Shown here: piece by piece, positions 54,062-64,000 of the stretch
How positions within the stretch are numbered: the stretch's first letter is position 1
How the letters are laid out: every line of letters starts with the position of its first letter
DNA from: Vibrio nereis NBRC 15637
Lineage (GTDB): Bacteria; Pseudomonadota; Gammaproteobacteria; Enterobacterales; Vibrionaceae
Assembly (NCBI RefSeq): GCF_001591105.1
Contig: NZ_BCUD01000009.1
Coordinates: forward strand, 62,001 to 126,000
Direction: 5' to 3'
Length of the DNA: 64,000 nucleotides
Program-made: the position numbers and the translations under genes
Notes under the pieces: generated by a model
The model's database searches: none
The model's input: only the letters and a program-made list of their open reading frames with translations
Told to the model about the DNA's origin: nothing

Positions 54062-54766
54062 TTATTTACAGCGTTTGAGATAATGCTTGTAAGACATAGT
54101 TTCTGGTTTAGAAACTATGCGTGTATATTCAAACACGCGGCCATCAGTAAGAATGCCAACCGATGAGATACACATTAGTGGCTTGTTCTTTTCGACTTCT
54201 AATGTCTCACACATATGTTGGGTGGGCAGTATGGCCTCAAAGTCTTGAAAGGCACCATCAATCTCAAAACCGAGCTCGTTTTCTAGGTAGGCGTATTTAG
54301 AGCCTTCCAGCGACATCACATTCATTTTGGGATACATCGCCATCGGCATGTATGAGTCTTCATAGACAGAAGGCACGCCATTGATCAGTTTAAAACGACG
54401 GATGAAGTAGACTTTTTCACCACGTTCAATCTGCAGGATCTTGGCAAGATCGTCGTCGGCATCAATGAAAGCAAACTCAATAATTTTGTACTCAAGACTG
54501 CTACTTGTATCGGTAAAGTATTCACTTGTACTTTTTAATTCCAGCATGGAGCCGACCATGGTTTTACCAATGATGGTTGTCCCTGCCCCTTGGCGCTTTT
54601 CCACTAAACCTAATTTAACTAACTCTTCAATCGCTTTTCTGATGGTGATACGGCTGACAGAGTACTGTTCAACCAACGCTTTTTCTGTGGGAAGCGTATC
54701 ACCAATCGCGAATTCATCTGAATCAATACGGTTTTTCAACTCCTGCATGACTTGTTTATAAAGCAT
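54062..54766 (-). CDS. GntR-family regulator with UTRA domain
   Basis: 234 residues. A winged helix (about 5-70: DTLPTEKALVEQYSVSRITIRKAIEELVKLGLVEKRQGAGT) precedes a UTRA ligand domain (about 85-230: ERGEKVYFIRRFKLINGVPSVYEDSYMP). HutC-subfamily regulators of this kind control sugar PTS operons in response to a sugar phosphate. It is divergent from the alpha-glucoside PTS operon, its probable target. The 288-base gap between them must hold the operators; I could not single one out. Confidence 0.88.
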   Translation of the reverse strand: MLYKQVMQELKNRIDSDEFAIGDTLPTEKALVEQYSVSRITIRKAIEELVKLGLVEKRQGAGTTIIGKTMVGSMLELKSTSEYFTDTSSSLEYKIIEFAFIDADDDLAKILQIERGEKVYFIRRFKLINGVPSVYEDSYMPMAMYPKMNVMSLEGSKYAYLENELGFEIDGAFQDFEAILPTQHMCETLEVEKNKPLMCISSVGILTDGRVFEYTRIVSKPETMSYKHYLKRCK

Positions 54767-55054
54767 ACGTTACCTCTCTAATTTCTGATGAAATTATCAC
54801 ATCATAAACAGTACAAATCAATGACCTTTGTTGTTGTGCATCGCAATTACAAGCTTTTAAAGCACGAAATATACGTGTAAAGGTTGTATATATGTCCTGT
54901 TTTGTGAGCTAAAACTCAAAAGTGTCTTTTATTTGTATCCGATCACGTTTCGCTTGTATTTAATTTGTCTCTTTGGGGGAGTGGGAGTAACTTGACTGTG
55001 TCGAAAGACGGAACACTGTGAAGATGAATAAATAACAAATTAAGGATTCCTGCC

Positions 55055-56680
55055 ATGTTGAGTGCGATACAACGTTTAGGCGGAGCAATGTTTACCCCAG
55101 TTTTACTCTTTCCGTTTGTCGGGATATTAGTAGGGCTCACCATTGTTCTTAAAAACCCGGTTTTTGTTGGTGATTTGGCCGATAAAAGTGGCCTGTATTA
55201 TCAAGTGTTACAAGTTATAGAAGAAGGTGGCTGGACCATCTTTCGAAATATGGCGCTACTGTTTGCTGTTGGACTACCGATTGGCTTAGCGAAAACTGCC
55301 CATGCCAGAGCCGCCATGGTCGTGATGGTTTCATACTTAGCCTTCAACTACTTTATTGGTGCAATGGGAGGTTTCTGGGGAGAGTTTTTTGGTGTCGACT
55401 TTTCTCAACCTATCGGCGGAACTTCAGGGTTAACCGAAATTGCAGGTATTAAAACCATCGATACTGGTATTTTTGGTGCCATTATAATCTCTGCTTTGGT
55501 TACCTGGATTCATAACCGTACCTTTGAAAAACAGCTACCCGCATACTTAGGCATTTTCCAAGGTGCTTCTTTCGTAGCGATGCTCTCGTTCTTCGCTATG
55601 CTTCCTTCTGCTTGGTTAACCTTATATGTGTGGCCTTCGATTCAACATGGGATTTTAAATTTACAGCACTTCATGGTTGAGTCTGGCTCGTTTGGTGTTT
55701 GGCTCTATACCTTTCTTGAACGCATCTTAATCCCAACAGGTTTACATCACTTTGTGTATGCCCCATTTGTGTTCGGTAATGTGGCGACGCCAAATGGGAT
55801 TGCAGTGGACTGGTTTACTAACCTAGAAGTGTTCACTCAATCTAGTCAAGCGATGCAAGACCTTTTCCCAGCTGGTGGCTTTGCATTGCACGGTAACTCC
55901 AAGATCTTTGGCTGTACAGGTATTGCACTCGCGATGTACCACACCGCGAAAGCAGAAAACCGTAAAAAGGTTGCCGCGTTACTTATACCAGCCACATTAA
56001 CTGCGGTCATGGTTGGTATTACTGAGCCACTGGAATTTACTTTTCTCTTTATTGCCCCATGGCTATTTGCCATTCACGCATTGCTTGCCGGCACCATGGC
56101 GATGGTGATGTACAGCTTCGGTGTCGTAGGCAATATGGGGGGCGGTTTAATTGAATTTGCAACGGGTACCTGGATTCCATTGCTTGGTAACCATACCAGC
56201 ATGGTGGTGACGCAAGTTACGATTGGCCTATGTTTCACCACGCTTTACTACTTCGTATTTAAGTACTTAATCGTCAAGTTCGATGTGCCAATTGCGGGCC
56301 GAGGCGAGGGCGAGATGAAACTGCACACCAAAGAAGATTTCAATAAAAAACACGGGATTACGGGTAAGGGCAATCAAAGTGCCAGCCCACTTCAAATTCA
56401 AGCACTTGAGACCATTCATGGCTTAGGTGGGGTCGAAAACATTGCAGACTTAAGCAACTGTGCGACTCGCTTACGCGTGACCGTGAAAGATGCAGATAAA
56501 GTCGAGTCTGCTGAATACTTTATGAGTACAGGCGCGGTGAACTTAGTAAAAAGTGGCCAGGCCGTGCAAGTCATCATTGGTTTGAGTGTGCCCCAGCTAC
56601 GTGAGGAGTGCGAAAAAATTGTTAACGAATATGAGCCAGAACAACAAGCGGAAGGATTAACATTTAGCCCGGCTCGTTAA
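55055..56680 (+). CDS. PTS alpha-glucoside transporter, EIICB (MalP/GlvC/AglA type)
   Basis: 541 residues. The EIIC membrane domain (about 1-430) has the glucose-family stretches FLERILIPTGLHHF, GGFALHGNSKIFG and GITEPLEFTFLF. A linker leads to EIIB (about 455-530) with the phosphorylated Cys at about residue 469 in NCATRLRV. It imports and phosphorylates maltose-like alpha-glucosides. No EIIA is encoded here, so the glucose EIIA must serve in trans. It closely follows B. subtilis MalP from memory. The hydrolase gene lies 80 bases downstream. Confidence 0.9.
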   Translation: MLSAIQRLGGAMFTPVLLFPFVGILVGLTIVLKNPVFVGDLADKSGLYYQVLQVIEEGGWTIFRNMALLFAVGLPIGLAKTAHARAAMVVMVSYLAFNYFIGAMGGFWGEFFGVDFSQPIGGTSGLTEIAGIKTIDTGIFGAIIISALVTWIHNRTFEKQLPAYLGIFQGASFVAMLSFFAMLPSAWLTLYVWPSIQHGILNLQHFMVESGSFGVWLYTFLERILIPTGLHHFVYAPFVFGNVATPNGIAVDWFTNLEVFTQSSQAMQDLFPAGGFALHGNSKIFGCTGIALAMYHTAKAENRKKVAALLIPATLTAVMVGITEPLEFTFLFIAPWLFAIHALLAGTMAMVMYSFGVVGNMGGGLIEFATGTWIPLLGNHTSMVVTQVTIGLCFTTLYYFVFKYLIVKFDVPIAGRGEGEMKLHTKEDFNKKHGITGKGNQSASPLQIQALETIHGLGGVENIADLSNCATRLRVTVKDADKVESAEYFMSTGAVNLVKSGQAVQVIIGLSVPQLREECEKIVNEYEPEQQAEGLTFSPAR

Positions 56681-56721
56681 ACCCCAAATATTAAGCAAAG
56701 AATTTTAAACAAGTATTGTAG

Positions 56722-58098
<1,377 letters not shown>

Positions 58099-58114
58099 CT
58101 GATAGTAACCAATC

Positions 58115-58141
58115 ATGCCCTGCCAGTGCAGGGCATTTTTT
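58115..58141 (+). terminator. Terminator after the phospho-glucosidase gene
   Basis: ATGCCCTGC (58115-58123), CAGT loop, GCAGGGCAT (58128-58136), T-run. It lies just before the SemiSWEET gene. Confidence 0.85.
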
Positions 58142-58155
58142 ATAGGTAAAAATTG

Positions 58156-58446
58156 ATGATTGATATCACTATTCTTGGCTATATTGCGGCATTGTGTACG
58201 ACGTGTTCATTTGTTCCACAAGTACTGTATATTCTAAAAACGAGAGATACCGCCTCTATCTCTTTAGCAATGTACAGCTGTTTTGTCTTTGGAGTGTTTC
58301 TTTGGTTTGTATATGGAATCGCTGTGCTAGATTGGCCCGTCATCATTGCCAATGCGATGACCTTGTTACTCTCGAGTATTATTTTGTCTCTCAAAGTGCG
58401 TGATGTCATGAGAGAGCGAAAGTCATCTGTGCGCTGCCAACAGTAA
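58156..58446 (+). CDS. SemiSWEET sugar transporter
   Basis: 96 residues with three membrane helices and the PQ-loop motif FVPQVLY, followed by TRDTASISLAMY. This is the half-size bacterial relative of SWEET and works as a dimer, moving sugars down their gradient. The ATG at 58156 is chosen over a TTG at 58153. It lies just past the terminator of the phospho-glucosidase gene, so it may be expressed by read-through or from its own promoter. A role in exporting or equilibrating the glucose released by GH4 is an inference. Confidence 0.88.
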   Translation: MIDITILGYIAALCTTCSFVPQVLYILKTRDTASISLAMYSCFVFGVFLWFVYGIAVLDWPVIIANAMTLLLSSIILSLKVRDVMRERKSSVRCQQ

Positions 58447-58646
58447 GTCCATCTTCCTTTTACTCTGTTTTGTGTCTTTTTTGTTAAAAATATGTATTTT
58501 CTCTTTGGTGATAGAGATGTAATTACTCTATGCTACTCACTCAGTTTCGCATCGTGGTGTAAAAGCTAATTGCCATGAAGCTGAGTGTATTGTTTTACGT
58601 CAAGAGCACGGATTAAGGATAAAAACAAAATGAAAAGGATTCTGAA

Positions 58647-59426
58647 ATGAAAAAAATATTGTTTACGTTGTTGGTTTGCTTAGGCTTAACGAGTAATGCC
58701 ATGGCCAAAGAGTGGAAAACGGTCCGCTTTATGGTCGAAGGTGCTTACCCTCCCTTCAACTGGACATCAGAAGACGGGGAGCTAGTGGGGTTTGATGTCG
58801 ACTTAGCAAACGCCCTGTGTGAAGAGTTGCAAGTTAAGTGCGTTATCGGTAAACAGGATTGGGACGGCATTATTCCTGCGCTATTAGCGAGAAAAAGTGA
58901 CGCGATTATAGCCGCCATGACGATCACCCCGGCAAGGGAGAAAAAAGTCGCGTTTACGGAACCATATGCGCTTGTCCCTCAGCGCTTTGTGATGAGTAAA
59001 GACCGCGAGATTGACCCAAGTGAAGCAGGAATGGATGGGATTGTTGTCGGTGTTCAGCGCGCGACGGTTGGCGATCAGTACCTAAGCCACGCGTACCCAG
59101 ATATTGAGCTGCGTCGATACAATACGTTTGATGAAGCATTTACCGATCTCATTAACGGCCGTTTAGATACGGTGTTCGGCGGCGCAATTGGTCTACGAAG
59201 CGGATTTCTGGATACGGATCAAGGCAAAGACTTTCACTTTACAGGTCCTGCTTATTCTGAGCCAAAGTGGTTTGGCAAAGGGGTAGGCATTGCCGTTCGT
59301 AAACAAGACAAGGACTTGCAAGCACTGCTTAACAAAGGCCTTGCTGCTTTGATCGCAAATGGAAAACATAAGTCTATTGCGAGTAAGTATTTCCCTTACG
59401 ACATTTACAATGTGGAAAGCATGTAA
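58647..59426 (+). CDS. Amino-acid-type ABC substrate-binding protein (orphan)
   Basis: 259 residues. A signal peptide (cleavage after NAMA, about residue 21) is followed by the PBP family 3 fold: EGAYPPFNW, LVGFDVDLANALCEEL, WDGIIPALLARKSDAI and AFTEPY. It resembles lysine/arginine/ornithine and histidine binding proteins. No permease or ATPase gene adjoins it, so it must borrow a transporter or act as a sensor partner. The ATG at 58647 has an AAGGA site. The residues of the ligand pocket suggest a basic amino acid, but this is unproven. Confidence 0.85.
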   Translation: MKKILFTLLVCLGLTSNAMAKEWKTVRFMVEGAYPPFNWTSEDGELVGFDVDLANALCEELQVKCVIGKQDWDGIIPALLARKSDAIIAAMTITPAREKKVAFTEPYALVPQRFVMSKDREIDPSEAGMDGIVVGVQRATVGDQYLSHAYPDIELRRYNTFDEAFTDLINGRLDTVFGGAIGLRSGFLDTDQGKDFHFTGPAYSEPKWFGKGVGIAVRKQDKDLQALLNKGLAALIANGKHKSIASKYFPYDIYNVESM

Positions 59427-59559
59427 TATCGAGTTAACAAGCCTTGGTACGTTTATGTGCCAGGGCGTTTGACTGTCACCTTATCCTCCTTTTCCTTCGA
59501 ACCTTCGTTTACTGCTATCAGTAAATTCATCCATTTAAGGTAAGAGTTCCATTAAAGAC

Positions 59560-59574
59560 TAGACGACTGGTCTA
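59560..59574. promoter_or_regulatory. NemR-type operator before nemR
   Basis: TAGACGACTGGTCTA, inside a 19-bp stretch (ACTAGACGACTGGTCTAAT) that is repeated exactly before curA. It resembles the E. coli NemR box TAGACC-N-GGTCTA. Confidence 0.8.
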
Positions 59575-59595
59575 ATCGGATCTATCATTGTCGCC

Positions 59596-60183
59596 ATGAA
59601 CGCAAAAACGAATGATACACGCCAGCACATTTTAGAAGTCGGTTACGAGCTTATCGTTACTAAGGGCTTTACCAGTGTTGGCCTTTCTGAACTGTTAAAA
59701 ACGGCGAACGTGCCGAAGGGCTCTTTTTATCATTACTTTAAGTCTAAAGAGCACTTTGGTGAGTCGTTGATCCAAGACTATTTTACTCACTACTTGGTCA
59801 ATATCGCTGAACTGTTTGAGAATCCCGCTAAAACGGGTTACCAGTCTCTGATGGAGTATTTTGAGCGCTGGCTAGATGTTGATAATGGCAGCTGCAACGC
59901 CAATAAATGCTTGGTTGTAAAACTAAGCGCAGAAGTGTCTGATTTGTCAGAGCCTATGCGTTTGGCGCTTAGAAGTGGTGCTGATAAGATCATTACCGCG
60001 ATTGCTCAATGCATTGACAAAGGTATTGCTGATGGATCTATCAAGGTCAAAGACAGTGACAAAGCCGCACATCAAATCTATTACGTTTGGGTGGGTGCGA
60101 GTTTGTTGAACAAATTGTACCAAGATCAATCTGGGCTAAAACAGTGCTTAGATAATACGAAACTGCTATTGAAAGGGCAGTAA
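59596..60183 (+). CDS. nemR: NemR-like TetR-family electrophile sensor
   Basis: 195 residues. An N-terminal TetR helix-turn-helix (VGLSELLKTANVPKGSFYHYFKSKEHFG) is almost that of E. coli NemR. The C-terminal domain has the KCLVVKLSAEVSDLSE segment, and Cys105 aligns with the redox-active Cys106 of NemR. It should repress itself and the curA-GST genes until reactive electrophiles or hypochlorous acid modify it. Identical operators precede nemR and curA. A terminator separates it from curA. Confidence 0.88.
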   Translation: MNAKTNDTRQHILEVGYELIVTKGFTSVGLSELLKTANVPKGSFYHYFKSKEHFGESLIQDYFTHYLVNIAELFENPAKTGYQSLMEYFERWLDVDNGSCNANKCLVVKLSAEVSDLSEPMRLALRSGADKIITAIAQCIDKGIADGSIKVKDSDKAAHQIYYVWVGASLLNKLYQDQSGLKQCLDNTKLLLKGQ

Positions 60184-60199
60184 ATACTGCTCGTGAACG

Positions 60200-60227
60200 A
60201 CCGCCGATTTGTTTGGCGGTTTTTTTG
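60200..60227 (+). terminator. Terminator after nemR
   Basis: ACCGCC (60200-60205) with GGCGGT (60215-60220) and a T-run. Confidence 0.8.
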
Positions 60228-60237
60228 AAAAGATAAC

Positions 60238-60252
60238 TAGACGACTGGTCTA
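60238..60252. promoter_or_regulatory. NemR-type operator before curA
   Basis: TAGACGACTGGTCTA, the same 19-bp block as before nemR, 33 bp upstream of the curA start. Confidence 0.8.
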
Positions 60253-60284
60253 ATTGCCCGGTCTATAACAAGGGGAAATATCCT

Positions 60285-61319
60285 ATGTCACCTTCACAAA
60301 CTAACCGTCGTATTGTATTGGCCTCTCGTCCTCATGGCGCACCCGAGGCAGAAAACTTTAGACTTGAAACAGTAGAGAAGCCCACTCCGCAAGACGGTGA
60401 AATGCTATTGCGTAGCGTTTATCTGTCTTTAGACCCTTACATGCGTGGCCGTATGAGTGACGCAAAATCGTACGCAGAGCCAGTTGCCATTGATGATGTC
60501 ATGGTTGGCGGCACAGTGTGTCAGGTTGAAGTATCTCGTCACCCAGAGTTTGAGGTTGGCGAGTGGGTATTAGCGTACACAGGCTGGCAAGATTACGGCA
60601 TTTCCAATGGTGAAGGTTTAATCAAGCTTGGCAAAAATCCTGAGCAGCCATCTTATGCATTGGGCGTTATGGGGATGCCAGGCTTTACTGCGTACATGGG
60701 GTTGTTAGATATCGGCCAACCAAAAGCAGGCGAAACGCTTGTTGTGGCCGCCGCTACTGGACCCGTTGGCGCGACCGTTGGGCAGATAGGCAAAATTAAA
60801 GGTTGTCGAGTCGTTGGTGTTGCGGGTGGTGAAGAAAAGTGCCGCTACGCAAAAGAAGTATTGGGTTTTGACGAATGTCTTGACCACCATGCGGAAGATT
60901 TTGCTCAGCAACTGGCGGAAGCTTGTGACAAAGGTATTGACGTCTACTTTGAAAACGTGGGCGGTAAGGTGTTTGATGCTGTCATGCCACTACTTAACAG
61001 CAGCGCACGCGTTCCGCTGTGTGGTTTGGTATCACAATACAACGCTACCTCATTGCCAGAAGGCCCTGATCGCCTGTCGCTATTGATGGGTCAACTGTTG
61101 GTGAAACGCATCAAGATGCAAGGTTTCATTATTTTTGATGACTACGCGCACCGTTACAGTGAATTCGCTGCAGACATGATGAAATGGCTGGCGGAAGGCC
61201 GTATTCAGTATAAAGAGCAAGTGATCGAAGGGCTGGAAAATGCACCGCAAGCATTTAAAGGTCTGCTTGAAGGCAAAAACTTTGGCAAGCTTGTGATTAA
61301 AACGAACGAACCGCTATAA
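60285..61319 (+). CDS. curA: NADPH-dependent reductase, CurA family (MDR superfamily)
   Basis: 344 residues. An N-terminal GroES-like domain contains YLSLDPYMRGRMSD. The cofactor-binding Rossmann part contains AAATGPVGATVGQIGKIKG and GGEEKCRYA. No zinc-binding Cys cluster is present, as expected for this zinc-free MDR group. It reduces the C=C bond of alpha,beta-unsaturated carbonyls such as curcumin, 2-alkenals or quinones. An AAGGGGAAA site precedes the ATG. It shares its operator with nemR and is followed 19 bases later by a GST gene, forming an electrophile-detoxification operon. Confidence 0.9.
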   Translation: MSPSQTNRRIVLASRPHGAPEAENFRLETVEKPTPQDGEMLLRSVYLSLDPYMRGRMSDAKSYAEPVAIDDVMVGGTVCQVEVSRHPEFEVGEWVLAYTGWQDYGISNGEGLIKLGKNPEQPSYALGVMGMPGFTAYMGLLDIGQPKAGETLVVAAATGPVGATVGQIGKIKGCRVVGVAGGEEKCRYAKEVLGFDECLDHHAEDFAQQLAEACDKGIDVYFENVGGKVFDAVMPLLNSSARVPLCGLVSQYNATSLPEGPDRLSLLMGQLLVKRIKMQGFIIFDDYAHRYSEFAADMMKWLAEGRIQYKEQVIEGLENAPQAFKGLLEGKNFGKLVIKTNEPL

Positions 61320-61338
61320 GAGCGAATAAGGAAATACA

Positions 61339-61971
61339 ATGATCAAACTTCATCACTTAAACCAATCGCGCTCTAAGCGAATTATTTGGCTACTGGAAGA
61401 GCTTGGACTGGACTACGAAGTCGTTGCCTATCAACGTGATAGCGTTACGTTTCTTGCGCCACCAGAACTAAAAAGTGTGCACCCTTTGGGTAAGTCACCC
61501 GTCATTGAAGATAACGGCCAGGTGATTACCGAATCAGGCGCGATCACTGAATACCTGATTGAACAATATGGTGCAGAAAAACTTGCCCCACAGCGCGGGA
61601 CTCAAGCGTACGTTGAGTACCTGCAATGGATGCACTTTGCGGAAAGCTCAGCGATTCTACCACTATTGCTGAAGGTCTTTGTTGCCAAAGATGGCGCGGA
61701 AATGAACTTCCTGGATGGTTACGCTGATGTAGAAACGCAGAAAGTAATGAGTTATTTCAATCAATGTTTGGAAGGGAAAACTTACTTGGTTGAAGAACGT
61801 CTCACTGGCGCCGATATCATGATGTCGTTCATTGCTGAAATGTTGCATAAATTTGGTTTGCTAGCACAATTTGAAAATATCCAGCGTTATGCCGCGCTGT
61901 TGGCTGAGCATCCTGCTTATCAGAAAGCCAACATGCTTGAAGCAGAATATGATTCAACTGTTACCCACTAA
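61339..61971 (+). CDS. Glutathione S-transferase
   Basis: 210 residues. An N-terminal thioredoxin-like domain (HHLNQSRSKRIIWLLEELGLDYE, then LGKSPVIEDNGQVITESGAITEYL) carries the glutathione-binding SxxI and ESGAI motifs. The C-terminal helical domain has the N-capping LTGADIMM. It conjugates or reduces electrophiles with glutathione. It is 19 bases after curA and controlled by NemR with it (inference). Confidence 0.92.
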   Translation: MIKLHHLNQSRSKRIIWLLEELGLDYEVVAYQRDSVTFLAPPELKSVHPLGKSPVIEDNGQVITESGAITEYLIEQYGAEKLAPQRGTQAYVEYLQWMHFAESSAILPLLLKVFVAKDGAEMNFLDGYADVETQKVMSYFNQCLEGKTYLVEERLTGADIMMSFIAEMLHKFGLLAQFENIQRYAALLAEHPAYQKANMLEAEYDSTVTH

Positions 61972-62000
61972 CGCCTTGTAAGACGTTTACTATTGATGTT

Positions 62001-62030
62001 AAAGCCGCTGAGTAATTAGCGGCTTTTTTG
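62001..62030 (+). terminator. Terminator after the GST gene
   Basis: AAGCCGCT (62002-62009) with AGCGGCTT (62018-62025) and six T. Confidence 0.85.
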
Positions 62031-62265
62031 ATGCGGTCACATTTCACATTGTTTAGCTTTTTTATTCCCATCGAGCACATCAGATACGCAAGGTCTCATT
62101 GAGCATCATTTCGTCAGTTCTCACTTAGCTGCCAGTTCGTTACGCCAAGTGTAGGTATTGAGTGTGACCGCTGTATCTATATTCCAAATTTAACTTGATG
62201 CATAACAGCAAGATACGTACTGTAATTGCGATAAATTACAATATGTTACATAAAGGTTGGAATAC

Positions 62266-63864
62266 ATGTTTAAACGCAGTTGGTTATCAGTGGCTATTGC
62301 GGCTTTGGCTGTTTCTGGTTGCTCTGCCACATACGAATCGGCAGAAGAGTCCTACCAAGAGGGGAACGTGGCAGAGGCTCGCGAAGCATGGCAAGAGTTG
62401 GCAACAAATGGTGATGCCAGATCAATGCATCGCTTATATACGTCAACCAATCGTCCATCTGAAGATGATCTGTCTTGGCTTAAGCAAGCTGCCGATGCGG
62501 GCCTAACTCAAGCACAATATGATTATGGAATGGTTCTGTTTAAAAAAGAACAATTCAAAGACGCCCATTCCTACTTAACATCGGCTTCCGATGGCGACTT
62601 AGTGGCTGCTAAACAGTTCTTACAAGAGAACGAGAAATTGTTCCCACTATGGATAAAATCTGAAAGTGGTGATGCCGCCGCGACAAAGAAAGTAGCGGAA
62701 CATTATTGGAATAAAAAAGAGTATAAAAATGCGACCAAATGGTTTGAGCGCTGTTCGAACCGATATAGGAGTTGTTCTTTTTACATTGGGCTATCTTACG
62801 ATCAAGGTTATGGCGTAACTGAAGATAATGCTAAAGCCATTGAATGGTATACAAAATCAGCTGAGAACAATGGTTATACAGCTGCAGCTAGGAATTTAGC
62901 TTGGATGTATGAGAATGGTGAAGGTACCGCGATTGATAAGAAAAAAGCGTTCTACTGGATGTCTCAAGCGGAAAAAAGCCAACTCATTAAAGGCGTTACT
63001 ACTGCAGAGTTAGGGCGTTATTACCTATACGGTATCGGTACGGAAAAAAACACCAAAAAAGCTTATGACTTGCTCAATAGAGTAGCGAAATCAAATGAAT
63101 ATGCTGCTTACAATCTGGCAAAGATGTATTACTTCGGTGACGGAGTTAAACGCGATTACAACAAGTCCTACGAATGGTTTTTGGTAGCAAGTAAAAAAGG
63201 TCATAGGGCGTCTGAATATTACGTTGGAAACCATCATTACCATGGGTATGGCAGAGATAAGAACTTGTTGGAAGCTTACCAGTGGTTTAAAAAATCTGCC
63301 GATAAAGGGTACGTTGATGCTCAGTTCCGTTTGGGCTGGATGCTAAGTAGCAGCGAAGGTGTGGCGAAAAACTACCGCGAAGCGTTTAAGTGGTACCAAA
63401 AAGCAGCAGACCAGGGTTCTAGTACTGCTCAGAATAACCTCGGATACATGTACGATAATGGCCAAGGTACAGAGAAAAACAAAACGATGGCGTTTGAGTG
63501 GTACCAAAAGGCGGCGAGACTTGGAAGTGACGTAGGGCAGTATAACGTTGGTCAATCGTACAAAGTTGGGTCAGGTGTTCGTAAAAGTGACCAACTAGCA
63601 GCGTACTGGCTTGCCAAAGCAGCTCAACAAAATTACAAAAGTGCTCAATCCAGTCTGGAGCAAGTTTTACCTAAGCTCAGAAGAATGAGAGTAAACGTTA
63701 AAGAGACAGAGGTTTATTCAAAACAGAGCTTTGATAGTCAGCCTAAAATGAGCCTAGGTAGAGGTACGAACGTTTACTTATTGTCCCAAGGCAGCAAGTG
63801 GACAGAGATCTACTACCCTAAAAATCACACGATTGGCTATATCAATAACACGCATTTGTACTAG
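62266..63864 (+). CDS. Sel1-repeat lipoprotein with C-terminal SH3-like domain
   Basis: 532 residues. The signal peptide ends in a lipobox (LAVSGC, Cys about 19), so it is a lipoprotein. About nine Sel1-like TPR repeats follow (for example AIEWYTKSAENNGYTAAARN, AFKWYQKAADQGSSTAQNNL). A C-terminal SH3b-like region (about 480-532) may bind peptidoglycan. Sel1 lipoproteins serve as scaffolds in envelope or secretion processes. The ATG at 62266 has AAAGG upstream; the frame begins at a TTG at 62257. The next gene starts 10 bases after its stop. Confidence 0.85.
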   Translation: MFKRSWLSVAIAALAVSGCSATYESAEESYQEGNVAEAREAWQELATNGDARSMHRLYTSTNRPSEDDLSWLKQAADAGLTQAQYDYGMVLFKKEQFKDAHSYLTSASDGDLVAAKQFLQENEKLFPLWIKSESGDAAATKKVAEHYWNKKEYKNATKWFERCSNRYRSCSFYIGLSYDQGYGVTEDNAKAIEWYTKSAENNGYTAAARNLAWMYENGEGTAIDKKKAFYWMSQAEKSQLIKGVTTAELGRYYLYGIGTEKNTKKAYDLLNRVAKSNEYAAYNLAKMYYFGDGVKRDYNKSYEWFLVASKKGHRASEYYVGNHHYHGYGRDKNLLEAYQWFKKSADKGYVDAQFRLGWMLSSSEGVAKNYREAFKWYQKAADQGSSTAQNNLGYMYDNGQGTEKNKTMAFEWYQKAARLGSDVGQYNVGQSYKVGSGVRKSDQLAAYWLAKAAQQNYKSAQSSLEQVLPKLRRMRVNVKETEVYSKQSFDSQPKMSLGRGTNVYLLSQGSKWTEIYYPKNHTIGYINNTHLY

Positions 63865-63874
63865 GTGAAATAAA

Positions 63875-64000
63875 ATGAAAAAGCTACTTTTGTCATTACT
63901 GCTAATGAGCAACGCAGTTTGGGCGAACCCAACGGTATTTGGTTTAACCATTGGTGAAACATCTGTAGATCAGCTAAAGAGCAAATATACGGTAAATCAT
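63875..64000 (+). CDS. Secreted protein, N-terminal part only
   Basis: 42 residues are visible before the window ends. A signal peptide (MKKLLLSLLLMSNAVWA) is followed by NPTVFGLTIGETSVDQLKSKY. It has an AGGTGAAA ribosome-binding site and lies 10 bases after the Sel1 gene, so it is probably in one operon with it. The family cannot be told from this piece. Confidence 0.75.
   Translation, partial: MKKLLLSLLLMSNAVWANPTVFGLTIGETSVDQLKSKYTVNH

Noticed and set aside
54767..55054. Operator for the UTRA regulator, or a CRP site (TGTGAGCTAAAACTCAAA)
   Set aside because: The CRP right half does not match at proper spacing, and no single GntR-type palindrome stands out.

Overview
The window looks like part of a marine Vibrio chromosome, probably the Harveyi clade and possibly chromosome 2 (inference). 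The best evidence is a Qrr quorum-sensing small RNA with the conserved Vibrio core, a sigma-54 promoter and LuxO boxes. Supporting evidence is many Vibrio-type families: an M9 collagenase, a TonB receptor/Fes pair, a NemR/CurA/GST cluster, an alpha-glucoside PTS, and DUF2850- and DUF3541-like proteins.

Left core (1-19130). A truncated DcuB-type C4-dicarboxylate carrier is followed by an MBL-fold hydrolase, a YnaI-type mechanosensitive channel, small proteins, PpnP and a periplasmic-sensing diguanylate cyclase. Next is a gluconate unit: a TRAP transporter (P, Q, M), gluconokinase, 6-phosphogluconate dehydrogenase and the repressor GntR. GntR-type operators lie before the transporter and before gntR. 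The qrr gene follows, then a ScfR-like regulator divergent from an orphan piece of malate synthase G, and a MaoC hydratase.

Genomic island (19199-47340, about 28 kb). It sits in a tRNA-Ser(UGA) gene and is bounded by a 27-bp direct repeat of the tRNA 3' end. A tyrosine integrase lies at each end. The cargo holds a Gabija-like pair (OLD nuclease and UvrD-like helicase), a short tyrosine recombinase, a Mokosh type II-like helicase-PLD protein, a large lipoprotein, a c-di-GMP phosphodiesterase and a cyclase. It also holds a tight four-gene cassette (FtsZ-like GTPase, degenerate FtsZ-like partner, WYL regulator, PD-(D/E)XK nuclease), an orphan flagellin, a possible HUH mobilisation protein and a DUF3987 protein. 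The FtsZ-like/WYL/nuclease cassette is the best candidate for an undescribed system.

Right core (47341-64000). This holds a Fur-boxed siderophore receptor divergent from an enterobactin esterase, a secreted collagenase, a GntR/UTRA regulator divergent from an alpha-glucoside PTS and 6-phospho-alpha-glucosidase, a SemiSWEET, and an orphan amino-acid-type binding protein. The NemR-curA-GST electrophile-defence cluster follows with identical operators in front of nemR and curA. The window ends with a Sel1-repeat lipoprotein and the start of a secreted protein. Family names come from recall of conserved sequences, not from database searches.
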